Shown: positions 1 to 9,486 of the stretch, one piece after another
How the letters are laid out: every line of letters begins with the position of its first letter
Position numbering within the stretch: the first letter of the stretch is position 1
Assembly (NCBI GenBank): GCA_029532625.1
Contig: JARFXM010000011.1
Coordinates: forward strand, 1,736,001-1,800,000
Reading direction: 5' to 3'
Source of the DNA: Lomentospora prolificans
Lineage: Eukaryota; Ascomycota; Sordariomycetes; Microascales; Microascaceae
Length of the DNA: 64,000 bases
Position numbers and translations under genes: made by a program
Notes under the pieces: generated by a model
Told to the model about the DNA's origin: nothing
The model's input: the letters and a program-made list of their open reading frames with translations, nothing else
The model's database searches: none

Positions 1-526
1 AGGCACCAGGGGGAGCCGCAACTCTGCGACGATCAACGACACCTCCATCTCTTTGCTGAACAATTTCCCCGTTCTGTGACTGACTCTTTCTCGCTCTCTT
101 GGACCTACTCCTTGATTCTCAACCAAAGAGGCGCGATTGAGGAGCAATTCTATTCCCCCCCTTTTCGACGATAGAATCCCCACTCGACAGTTTCGAGATT
201 CCCACTGCATGGGCATCTTTAGGGGGTGCCCCTTTAGACAAACACACCCCGACACCTACTGATTCTCTCCGCTTCGCCCCCCACCAAAAGATCGCCTTGC
301 TATGGGCATCTTCGACAAAATGCCAGCGTACCCAGGCCTGACATCGATGCTGGCTTTCGCACATCGCGAAAATCTCATGCCGTGCTAGCCCCCATAATCC
401 AGCAATTTCCCAGGTCTTGAGGGCTGATTGCCAAGATCACCCCGTTGCCGCCTGCCGCTCGCTGCGACGGACAACACCGGCTTCATGATCTCTCGTAAAC
501 AAAGGGCATCGCCAACTACAACCCTC

Positions 527-563
<37 letters not shown>

Positions 564-1379
564 GTACGTACGTATCGGGTACGCAAGATAATAGAGTAGG
601 GTTAATCGCAGGCTTTTTGGATTCTTTTACCCCCCCGCTCCAGCATGTTCCTCGTCTCTCGTGCATTCTTCGACACAAGTCGAGCGAGCCCGGCCCATGA
701 TGTCGGTTCCTACCCTTCCTCTCCTCTCCCTCCTCCCTCCACCCCCCTACTTCCTGTCATCCCCTGTAACCCTTGTTTTGGAACCGTGGAGACCTTTCCC
801 CTGCCATCCACCAGGCTCGTCTCCTTTTCAATTCGCATCTGAGCACCAATCGGCGTCTATGGTGCTTCCCTGCTCTAGAACCTAGAACTGCATCTGGTTC
901 CCTGACTACGGAGTCGATCCCAAATCCCACGCTTTGCTGTCATCCCTGTTCGCCGTCCCTGAGCGCGAGACCCACCCCTGTCAGGATGAACATCCGCCCT
1001 TCCAGGTTGACACCTCGTGGACTATTTGTCTCCCTTCATCCCCTCTCGTCCTCTTAATTGATCTCTCTCTCGACCTCCACCGTTCTTTTCTCCTGCTTCG
1101 CTTCGGCAATTCTTTTCTCCCTTAACTCTTGCTGGGCAATCTTCTCCAACGCTGGTAGTGTTGTTTCCTACTTTTTACATTCGCTCCTTTCTTCCTCCAA
1201 ACTTTTTTGTCCACACTTGATCACTCTTTGGTTCAGGTGCTTTCTCTTCTAAACGCTCCTTGAAGCCTTCTTTCTCTATTGCCAACATTCAAGCTTGTCA
1301 CGGTCTGGAACCAGTTTACTTGTTTTTAAACGTATTCTACTGCACTTAGTCCAATTCCCATCTGAGTCCACGAGTCAAA
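1..1379. other. Non-coding stretch upstream of the Asn-rich secreted protein gene
   Basis: No coding region is supported here. The stretch holds a run of about 30 adenines (about 530-560) followed by short TACG repeats. From about 700 to 1379 it is strongly C/T-rich, typical of a filamentous fungal promoter and 5' leader, and leads into the start codon at 1380. Small open frames in this part are low-complexity Pro/Ser/Leu translations of the pyrimidine-rich DNA and are not believable genes. Confidence 0.6.
530..560. repeat. Poly-A homopolymer followed by GTAC/TACG units
   Basis: About 30 adenines, then GTAGTACGTACGTA. A poly-A run on the plus strand could be the tail of an old retro-inserted sequence, but no retroelement is recognisable next to it. 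Confidence 0.75.
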
Positions 1380-2894
1380 ATGCTTCCCAAGCACGTTCTC
1401 CTCGCCGTTCTCGGCGCCCTCTCCGTTGCGGAGGCCTCAGTAATCCACTACGATTCTCCTATTGCAAACACCCTCGCCCGACGACAGAACCGATTCGGCG
1501 GTGGCAGGAACCGTGGTGGAAACAACGGGGGCAACAACGGGGGCAATCAGGGCAACAACAACCAGGGTAACCAAGGTCAAGATCAGAACCAAGGTCAAGA
1601 CCAGAACCAAGGTCAAGACCAGAACCAAGGCAACAACGGCGCTCAGGCCGGTGGTAACACCTGTCTTTCAAACGACGTTATCCAGGCTGCCTCCGCCTCC
1701 ACTGGTCAAGGTGACGTTACTGAGGACGGCCAGGCTCCCTCGGCTACGTAAGTTTCCGCTCTCCGTTTTATAGAAGGGGGCTTTCTTTTTCTAATGAGAG
1801 GTAGTGATGATGCCAACTTCATCAACTTCTGCGCCGGTCAGACCTTGACCAATGGTCAGCAGGTCCAGGGTGGCTCTTGCAACGGTATCGTCATGGGCAA
1901 GATCCCCAGCGTCAACCGCATGATCACCTCGATCATCCAAAACCCTCAGCCCGGCCAGACTATCCAGGAGAACGAGACTTTCGACATTGTTGTGAACACC
2001 CAGAACCTGGCTGCCGGATCCTTCACCAATCCTCAGGAGACATACTACTCGGCTCCTCAGGATCTTGACGGCCAGGGCCGCATTATTGGCCACACACACG
2101 TTACCGTCCAGGACCTCGGAAACAACCTCACTCCCCAGAACCCTCCCGATGCGCAGCAGTTCGTCTTCTTCAAGGGTATTAACGACCAAGGCAACGGACA
2201 GGGCATTCTCTCAGCTACCGTCACGGGCGGTCTCCCCGCCGGCAACTACCGTGTCTGCACCATGACCGGTGCCTCCAACCATCAACCCGTCCTCATGCCT
2301 GTCGCCCAACGTGGTGCTCAGGACGACTGCACAAAGTTCACTGTTGGCAATGCCAACAATGGCGGCAACAACAACAACAACAACAACAACAACGGTGGTA
2401 ACAACAACAATAATGGAGGCAACAATGGTGGCAACAACAACAACAACAACAACAGTGGGTCTAACGACCAGAACGCCGGCAATGGCGGCAATGCTAATGA
2501 CCAGCAGAATAACGGCAACAATGACAACAACCAAGGCAACAATAACGGCGGCCAGGGCGGGGACCAGGCTGGCGATAACGGCGGCAACAATAACAACAAT
2601 AACAACAACAACAACGGCGGTGGCGGTGGAAACAACGGAGGTGGTGCTGGAGGCGCTACCGCGGCGAGCGCTTTGGGCGGCATTGCGGCGCCCGCGGTAG
2701 AGGATTCAGGCAACACGGACAGGCCCTTCTCGGTCAATGGAAACACGTTCGTTAACAAGGCTGCAGCAGTTCAGCGAGCGTGCGACGTCCAGAACAACCT
2801 CTGCTCAGACGCGGTCAATGGCGGACAGCTTCAGGGAGCCAACCTTGGAGACTGCGGCGCTCAAGTCGCCAAATGCGTCTCGGAGCTCTCGTAA
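1380..2894 (+). CDS. Secreted Asn/Gly-rich fungal surface protein, two exons
   Basis: The exons are 1380-1747 and 1805-2894. The 57-base intron starts GTAAGT, has a CTAAT branch-like site and ends TAG; the joined frame gives 485 residues. The product starts with a signal peptide (MLPKHVLLAVLGALSVAEA), followed by an RRQ-type cleavage site. Next come a Gly/Asn-rich segment with NQGQDQ hexapeptide repeats and a conserved globular part (about residues 90-305; motifs NFINFC, GGSCNG, GHTHVTVQDL, NHQPVLMPVAQRGAQDDC). A long poly-Asn/Gly tract follows, then a Cys-bearing C-terminal module (FSVNGNTFVNKAAAVQR, then CDVQNNLC). The globular part and C-terminal module match a conserved family of fungal secreted proteins which, as I recall, databases often mislabel as ribosomal protein S17. 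The biochemical function is unknown. A role at the cell wall or in the extracellular matrix is inference. No other gene lies close by. Confidence 0.87.
1557..1628 (+). repeat. 18-base tandem repeat coding for NQGQDQ
   Basis: About three copies of an 18-base unit (GGTCAAGACCAGAACCAA and near variants) lie head to tail in exon 1 of the secreted protein gene. They encode the NQGQDQ repeat. In-frame units of this kind usually vary in copy number between strains. Confidence 0.8.
2349..2640 (+). repeat. Imperfect AAC/GGC trinucleotide tracts coding for Asn/Gly
   Basis: Several AAC runs interrupted by GGC or GGT lie in exon 2. They encode runs of up to about ten Asn separated by Gly pairs. The tract separates the globular domain from the C-terminal module. 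Confidence 0.85.
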
Positions 2895-5344
2895 AGAACG
2901 ATCGACGCCCTCGCCGAAATGAAAACGGACAACCAGGCGGAAAGCTCTTTATTCATCGAGAATATTGAATTGACGAAACGCAACTGTATCTCTTGCACTT
3001 GGAAGTCTTGTACATGACAAGTCCACTCGGGGATAGGTGGTCATCTTTTCTTTATGTTTGAACTCTTTTTTCTATATTTCTGCATCGTCGAGCCTTGACA
3101 CCCCTGAGGCTCTACAACAAGCACGGGCAGCTCTGCTCTTGTTTTTTTCCCGTCCGTTTTCCGAGACACTTTTTTTTAACTCCTGTTTCCTATGTACCGT
3201 CAAACCTTAATGTCCCGGGTTTTTTACGTTGTTGTTGTATATTTAGAAGAGAAGGGCAGGTGGGAGGGGAGCCTTGAGGACCCGAAGGTAGATAGTCTGA
3301 GACACCACCTGCTTTTGAGTGTAAAAAATAGGAGACACACTTCCAGCAAAAGTTTTTGTTCCGAGGGTTATCGGGGTTTCCTGTGTATATTGATGAATAT
3401 TTTGCGATGAATGAGACGAACTCTGGAGACATGATCTGAGAGTATCTTGTGTCCTTGAATGCAAAGGATAGAGAGGCATGTAAGTGACGTCAAGAAATAG
3501 GCCTCTGCCATGTGGAGCCATGCCATGGCCTGCAATGCCACCTCTTGTCCTACTTAGTAATCCAGCGTTCCTAGAGATTGTGTGAGGTTGACTATGGCCT
3601 GGCCTGACGGATGACCGGGATACTGTTGCGCCGTTTCGGGGCGGTTGTCTCGAGACGTGTGCGGTGTGGGTTGTCGCTTCATGCGGTGGAGACACACGGA
3701 GGATATCCCGTTTGAAAAAGGTCGCCGCCATGGCGTCGGTGGGCTTGCAAAGCAAAATAGGGTGTACAGGGGGGCCTGGCGTGCCTCGCAATGGAGAATC
3801 TGAAATAACTGGAATAAAAGTATAAGATTGAAGAGAAGGTCCGGATTCCTGCACAGGGGTTTGCGGGCGGCAAAAAGCAGGCGGTTAGAGAGATGGTTTC
3901 CAACTTGGTTGGATATCTGTGGGTTTACGGTGAGACCGGCGCTTACACCGGGAGCTGAAATGCCAGCAAGTAGTGTCTTGGAGCTGAGCTGGCCGAGATG
4001 AGATGTGGAAGTCGGCCGGTCATGGGGGCCTAGTATTGAATCTCTTTTTTATCCGATTTCTTTTTTTCTTTGCTAGGTTTGTGTTGGTGAATTTTTCAAG
4101 TCTTTTGACACCGGCGCTTGGTAAGATTGTCATTTTCCAGGGTGCCCTGTTTGGATGGTTGGACTGTCGAGGTTATGACGATAGTTCCAGAAGCCCAGCA
4201 TTTGGGCCCGTTTCATTTCTCGCTCAGAGAAAACCATGCGTTCTCCGCCCGTTCTCGCGTCCGCTTTCCCCGGAAAAAACCGACGGTCGCCCCGCAACAT
4301 AGATCGACCAGTCCAGAGGGGTGAGGGCGTGTACCACTCGCCAGCGAGGAAATCCGTTACGAGATGCGCGGGGGAAAAGGGGTGTGTGGTTTGGGTGAGG
4401 GTTTCGGAATTTGGCGAGCGGGATGGGATTTGCCAGGTCGGCGGGTGGGGTTTGACTCGGCCGAGACGGGATGTACGGGTTGGCGATGGAATCTTTCTCG
4501 ACGATTTGGGAAAGGTTTGGGGTTGGGATTAGAGGTAGTTTGGGAACGATGGGTGTTGTTGATGGGGTGCATTTGATGAGGAGGGAATAGATGTTCTCCC
4601 GCTGGGCTGGGGCTTGTTCAGTGCGCTTGCACGAGTATTGGATTGCCTGGCGGGTAGATGATCCTACCTTGTGAGCTGACGGTGCCTACCTTCGTACTTA
4701 CAAGTGCTTTGAGGCTACGAACGTGAGCATACACCGCATTAGTTGGGTTACAAGACGGAAAACACCTTTTGATGCTAGCATCGAAAACGATCCTAGTCGT
4801 ACAGTAGAAGCCAAAGCTGCTCAAGAGCCGCAATGACGAACGACGGGTTCTCGGATGCATCGACCGAAATAACCACATCTAGATTATCTAGATTATACAA
4901 CAAAGGAACCGGTCCGTCAATAAAACTGGCGCTCCAGGAACAAAGAAAGCAACAACCAACCCAACCAAAGTCGGTCTAAGTTTAGAATACTCGCTGTGCC
5001 GCCGGGAATGATCCACCTCATTGTTCGTGCTAATGGTTTCTATGGCTGACTGGCTGAAAGCGGCCCTAAAAGATGCCCCTTGCCCCGACGATGCCTTCGA
5101 TGTCGCTGCGAATATCAAATCAATATGGTGAACGTCTGGGAAGTCGTCACGGAATTCGTTGTGGGCAGGTCCCATCATTGAAAATGATTTTGCCACCCAT
5201 GCGCTCTCAAAAGGCCCCGGGAGCCGGTGATGAAGGTTTGTTCAAACGTAGTTGAAGCTAGGGCCACCGGGGTTGTACTGGTGGTCTTCGAGCTTGTGGG
5301 CTACGATATCTCTTCACGCGGCTCTCGGCCTAGGATTTCCCAAG

Positions 5345-5830
5345 GGGGTTGACCCTGCCGGCATGGAGCCAGCGTTGGTGAGGCTAGACTTCAGGTCTCG
5401 CTTCCCAAGGAACGAGTTGGCCGGCATCTCCTCTACGCTCTAGACGCCACCCTGACGATTGACACCGCCCGCAAGAAAGGCGCCGCATTGGTTGCGGAGA
5501 ACAGTAGACATGGGAAGAAGCCCACTCGCTTCCAGATCAAAGGTGGAGGAGTCTCGTTTTCCAGAGCTCCTCCCGGCGCGGATCTTGCATTTGCAAAGTA
5601 CGGCCCTGTAAGCGGTCGGGACCGATATTGGGCCCACCAAACATTCGAGGAAAGATATCGTTGCAGCGTTCTTCGTAGCTTTGGAGGATGGTTCCATTGT
5701 AAGCTTCGCCAACAATGTCCTTGGGGATGGGGAGGACCTAGACATTGTCTACTACCAAGACCGCCAAGTCAGGAAATGGTCGTTAACCAGGAACGCGGGG
5801 TTGCAGTGTTGTAAGGGTCGCGAGTGAAGA
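5345..5830 (+). pseudogene. Possible frame-broken gene remnant, family unknown
   Basis: Two neighbouring plus-strand frames read like ordinary protein. The first covers about 5353-5607 and contains LLYALDATLTIDTARKKG and FQIKGGGVSF. The second covers about 5611-5826 and contains DIVAAFFVALEDGSIVSF and DIVYYQDRQVRKWSL. They are in different frames. A GTAAGC...TTGCAG segment of 59 bases lies at the junction, but using it as an intron does not keep the frame open. There is no clear start codon. I do not recognise the family. It may be a decayed gene, a gene with introns I cannot place, or chance. Confidence 0.25.
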
Positions 5831-6114
5831 CTTGACTAAGATGGTATAAATCGAGATCGAGGCCCGAGCCTATCGAAGCGCGGATGGGGAACATCGAGAA
5901 TAGATTACGCTATGGAGAGGTGCGGTGTTTTGTATACGTGCTCGGCCCCAGTCCCGAGCATCTTGCTAACCAACCTTGCTCGAGCCGAGCATGTCCTCTT
6001 TTCGTGAACGGACATAATCTAGCCCCCGGCGAAGCCACCTCCAGAACATACAAAACCATACTTTCGCGAGATGGCTCAGCGGCTTAGCGCGAGCTTCAAG
6101 CTTCCGGGCCCCCG

Positions 6115-6134
6115 GGGGGGGGGGGGGGGGGGGG
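6115..6134. repeat. Poly-G homopolymer
   Basis: An almost pure run of about 20 guanines follows GGGCCCCC. It has G-quadruplex potential and is also a likely site of length error in sequencing. Confidence 0.8.
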
Positions 6135-6751
6135 ATATCGCGCGGCGGAGATGCAGCGGGGCGCTTCCCACAACTTCACGCCTTACCACATATCTCATCT
6201 CTTTGAGTTTGTGGGCTGAAAAGAGCCCTACGTAGAAGCTCGCCGGAGGTAGAGGTTTTTCTTTGACGCCAAGCGTTTTCTGGCCCGTGGAGGAAGAAGT
6301 CAACTCGCCGGGTGGGGGAAGCTTGCAGTCCGAAGGTTGAAAGAAGAAGTGATGCGGCGTGTGACTCAACTTCTTCAGGGTTTGTGAGCTATAGTGCGAT
6401 GGTAAGTAGTCTGGAGCTTCTGCTACCTCTCAGAATCGCTTCAATAACTACATGATGCGCGAGCTTTATGTTGTAGATGGTGGCTCCCTCATCTGCACCT
6501 GGAGGAAGGAACGAGGTGCGAACAACATCGCGGGCTCCTTCTCTCTCTTCTTCAAGGGTCAAACCCCGCCATAGCTTTATATATGAGGATCACTTACTAA
6601 ACTACCAGCCGAGTTGTTCAAGTGATCCTGCAATCATGATGGTCCGGCGGGCCAGGGCCAGCGACTCATTGGTTAGAAAACATCTCCGGAATGGTTTCGT
6701 AGGAAGTACGGGTTCGACCCCGAAACCGAGCTTTTTGCCCAATTCTTTTCT

Positions 6752-6794
6752 TCTTCTTCTTCTTCTTTTTTTTTTTTTTTTTGGGGGGGGGGGT
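6752..6794. repeat. CTT microsatellite joined to T and G runs
   Basis: (CTT)n runs into about 17 thymines and then about 11 guanines. It is a compound simple repeat in non-coding DNA upstream of HOM2. Confidence 0.8.
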
Positions 6795-7178
6795 TCATTC
6801 GCGTCCATCTTAGCAAACCAGTTTCCAGAGAGATATCATGAATCCATTCAACACTGATGCTAGGTTGAAGTCGAGCAAAGTCTACGTATAGCAATCAAGT
6901 CGCGAGAAACCCTCTCCGATGCCCGGACGCAATTGGCCCCGGAATTTGGGAAAAGTACCCCGCCCCCACCATGAGCATTTTGCCTCTCGCTTGGCCCTGA
7001 GCTCCAACTTGCACTAGCCAACCCGATGGACGGCGTTTGAAATTTCGACGACCCTTCTTCTGACTCACCTTCTATCGTTGAAGCGACCGAGAAAGCCACC
7101 AAAGCAGTCTTTCTGCGCTACGACACCTCCCCTTCCTCCTCCTAGCCAATTCCTAGCGTTATCACCAGATCGACCAAC

Positions 7179-8487
7179 ATGGCCCAATTCCCCACGAAAA
7201 AGTGCGGTGCGTGTGCTACACCCTCCACTCAATTGCGCCCCGGCCATGCTCTCCCCATGTGATAAAACGTACTGACGCGGTGCGTAACCAGGTGTGCTCG
7301 GCTGCACGGGCTCCGTCGGCCAGCGCTTCATCCTCCTCCTCTCGAAGCATCCCTACCTCAAACTCCATGCCCTCGGCGCCTCCTCGCGCTCCGCCGGAAA
7401 GAAGTACAAGGATGCTGTGAGGTGGAAGCAGGCCTCGCCCATTGGCGACGCCGGCGAGATTGTCGTGAGGGAGTGCAAGGCCTCTGAGTTTGCCGACTGC
7501 GACGTCGTCTTCAGCGGCCTCGACTCAGACGTAGCTGGCGAGATCGGTACGGAACCGCCCCACGCCCAAATCTGGCGCAAACACCCTTGGCGCATGCTAA
7601 CGCACACTTCCTTTCAGAAACCGAGTTCCAGAACGCCGGCCTCGCCGTCTTCTCCAACTCCAAGAACCACCGCCAGGACCCCGACGTCCCTCTCGTCATC
7701 CCCACCGTCAACCTCAACCACCTCGACCTTATCCCCCACCAGCGCAAGACCCGCTCCTCCGACAAGGGTCTCCTCGTCTGCAACTCCAACTGCGCCGTCG
7801 TCGGCGTGGCCGTCCCCTTCGCCGCCCTCCAGGCCGCCTTTGGTCCCATTGACTTCGCTTCCGTTGTCACCATGCAGGCCGTCTCCGGCGCCGGCTATCC
7901 CGGCGTGTCCTCCATGGACATCATGGACAACGTCGTCCCCTTCATTTCTGGAGAGGAGGACAAGCTTGAGAACGAAGCCCGCAAGATCCTCGGAAAGATG
8001 ACTGCCGACGGCACCGCCTTCGAGGAGCAGAGCGCTCTGCGCATCTCGGCCGCGTGTAACCGCGTGGCCGTCATGGACGGCCACACCGCGTGCGTGGCTC
8101 TCAAATTTGTGAAGCAGCCACCGCCCTCTCCCGAGGAGTGCATCGAGGTGTTGAGGAATTACACGAGCGAGGCCAACACCCTTGGTTGCCCCTCGGCGCC
8201 GGTGCCGCCTATCAAAGTGTTTGACGAGCCTGATAGGCCGCAGCCTAGATTGGATAGGGATCTGGAGTCGGGTTACGCGGTGAGTGTGGGACGGGTGAGG
8301 AAGGACGATGCTGGTATCTTTGACCTCAAGTTTGTGTCTTTGAGCCACAACAGTAAGTTTTTTCTTTTGTTCAGCCGGCCGTGGTCGTGCGGATATCTAA
8401 CTAACATGGACAATAGCTGTTATCGGTGCTGCAGGCGGCTCCATTGTCAATGCCGAGGCTGCCATTCTCAAGGGATATATTGCGTAA
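7179..8487 (+). CDS. HOM2: Aspartate-semialdehyde dehydrogenase
   Basis: The enzyme reduces aspartyl-4-phosphate to aspartate-4-semialdehyde with NADPH, the branch-point step to threonine, methionine and isoleucine in fungi. The exons are 7179-7206, 7292-7546, 7618-8352 and 8417-8487; all introns are GT-AG and phases match. The product has 362 residues, close to yeast Hom2 (365). The N-terminus carries the nucleotide-binding loop GVLGCTGSVGQRF, split by intron 1. The catalytic cysteine lies in CNSNCAVVG. The motifs QAVSGAGYPG and CNRVAVMDGHT are typical of the fungal/archaeal branch. The last exon, TVIGAAGGSIVNAEAA, is the conserved C-terminal helix region. The start at 7179 is chosen because it gives MAQFPTKKC directly before the dinucleotide-binding loop. 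The gene stands alone, with no pathway neighbours. Confidence 0.96.
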
Positions 8488-8607
8488 AGCAGACTCTCTA
8501 AACCATTCAATACTTTACGTATCAATGAAATACACTCAGATTTTTATTGGAGAACTTCGCCAAGCTCTTGAACGCTTCCTGTACCCTAGACTCACTCCAG
8601 CCCCCGT

Positions 8608-8634
8608 CTCTCGTCTCTCGTCTCTCGTCTCTTT
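8608..8634. repeat. Short tandem repeat of GTCTCTC units
   Basis: Three to four head-to-tail copies of the heptamer lie in the 3' flank of HOM2. The repeat is short and of low complexity. Confidence 0.7.
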
Positions 8635-9016
8635 GATGTAAGACCCGCGAGTCATGGCTCGCTCGCCCGTAGCCCCTTTCCTGACTCACATCATTTTGAT
8701 CACTCGCTCCAACAGTTCAACCAAGCAGGAACGAAGCCCAACTGGACCAAGAGATGGCACTGGTCTAGGACCCAGCCCGTACAACCCCTTCCTTTCGTAG
8801 CAAAATCATCCTCGCGGTTGTCGGCTTCAACGATCGCATCTATAAATTGGGTGACCGGAACTCCTAGCGTATGATCCACTGATACAAATAGGTATCTATC
8901 CTCAGTAACGTACTAGTCGCAGTCCATAATGTGAAGCACTCTCCGGTAGCTGTACCCGGGTTCTGGAGCTGCCTCGTACTTCACTCGGGCTCATGTTGAC
9001 GTCGACTGATTCGTTG

Positions 9017-9486
9017 GACCCCGCCCTAAAGTATCTTGTCCAGTGATTTCCGCCATTCGCGAGGAGGCCACGGAGAATATGGTGTTGAAGATGCGTTTCG
9101 GATCACGAATAGTCTCCAATTGGATACGAACTGAAGGGGTTTATATTCCGGCTCCTTGGCTGAGAGAGCCGGAGTGCTAGAGGAATTCCTCATTTCCGAA
9201 TTTGGAAAATCCGCCAAGTGTAGGGAGTAGATGGAGATAGAAATGGACGATTGGGTGCCTGCAGGAGGTCATATCGGAGTATATGGGTCCAACAGCTCGA
9301 GGAAGCCACCCTCCTCTTGGTAGTCGCTGAGACGATTCCAACGGGTAAGCACCAGCAAAACCAATAAGGCCTCTCTGTCAATATGCAGACCGGTATAACC
9401 ACGGAGTCTTACGCAAGCATGGAAAGCCTTTCGATAGGCTTCGTGTGCTCTCTTACGCAATCTAGTTCTGTTCGGTGCCGTCGCTG
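9017..9486 (-). pseudogene. Interrupted ORF of about 150 codons, family unknown
   Basis: One minus-strand frame stays open from about 9486 to 9026 apart from a single TGA at about 9269-9271. Before the stop it contains RLRKRAHEAYRKAFHACVR and REALLVLLVLTRWNRLSDY. After it come PLQFVSNWRLFVIRNASS and WPPREWRKSLDKIL, then a second stop (TAG) at 9026. The composition looks like normal protein rather than noise. The TGA could be a CGA-to-TGA change, the kind of transition that repeat-induced point mutation makes, but one site proves nothing. No domain is recognised and there is no convincing start. It is most likely a decayed gene fragment. Confidence 0.3.

Larger units (their letters stand above)
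2895..7178. other. 4.3-kb intergenic stretch without a supported gene
   Basis: This follows the secreted protein gene and ends at the HOM2 start. I see no intact gene. Visible items are a duplicated TCTAGATTA motif near 4880, a frame-broken coding-like remnant at 5345-5830, a run of about 20 guanines (about 6115-6134) and a CTT repeat running into a T run and a G run (about 6752-6794). Open frames such as the 203-codon minus-strand one at 3243-3854 have no recognisable domain and biased composition. Confidence 0.55.

Noticed and set aside
1462..1773. 103-codon Thr-rich plus-strand frame in the secreted protein gene
   Set aside because: It is an off-frame reading of the AAC/GGT repeats.
3243..3854. 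203-codon minus-strand frame
   Set aside because: It is rich in Ser, Pro, His and Arg without any domain, and overlaps the 3' flank of the secreted protein gene.
6640..6745. tRNA-like sequence with GGGTTCGACCCC and a following T-run
   Set aside because: The T stem does not close with a 7-base loop, no acceptor stem pairs with the sequence before the T-run, and no proper D arm is present.
7614..8348. 244-codon minus-strand frame opposite HOM2
   Set aside because: It is an antisense shadow of HOM2 exon 3, rich in Gly, Asp and Val with no domain.
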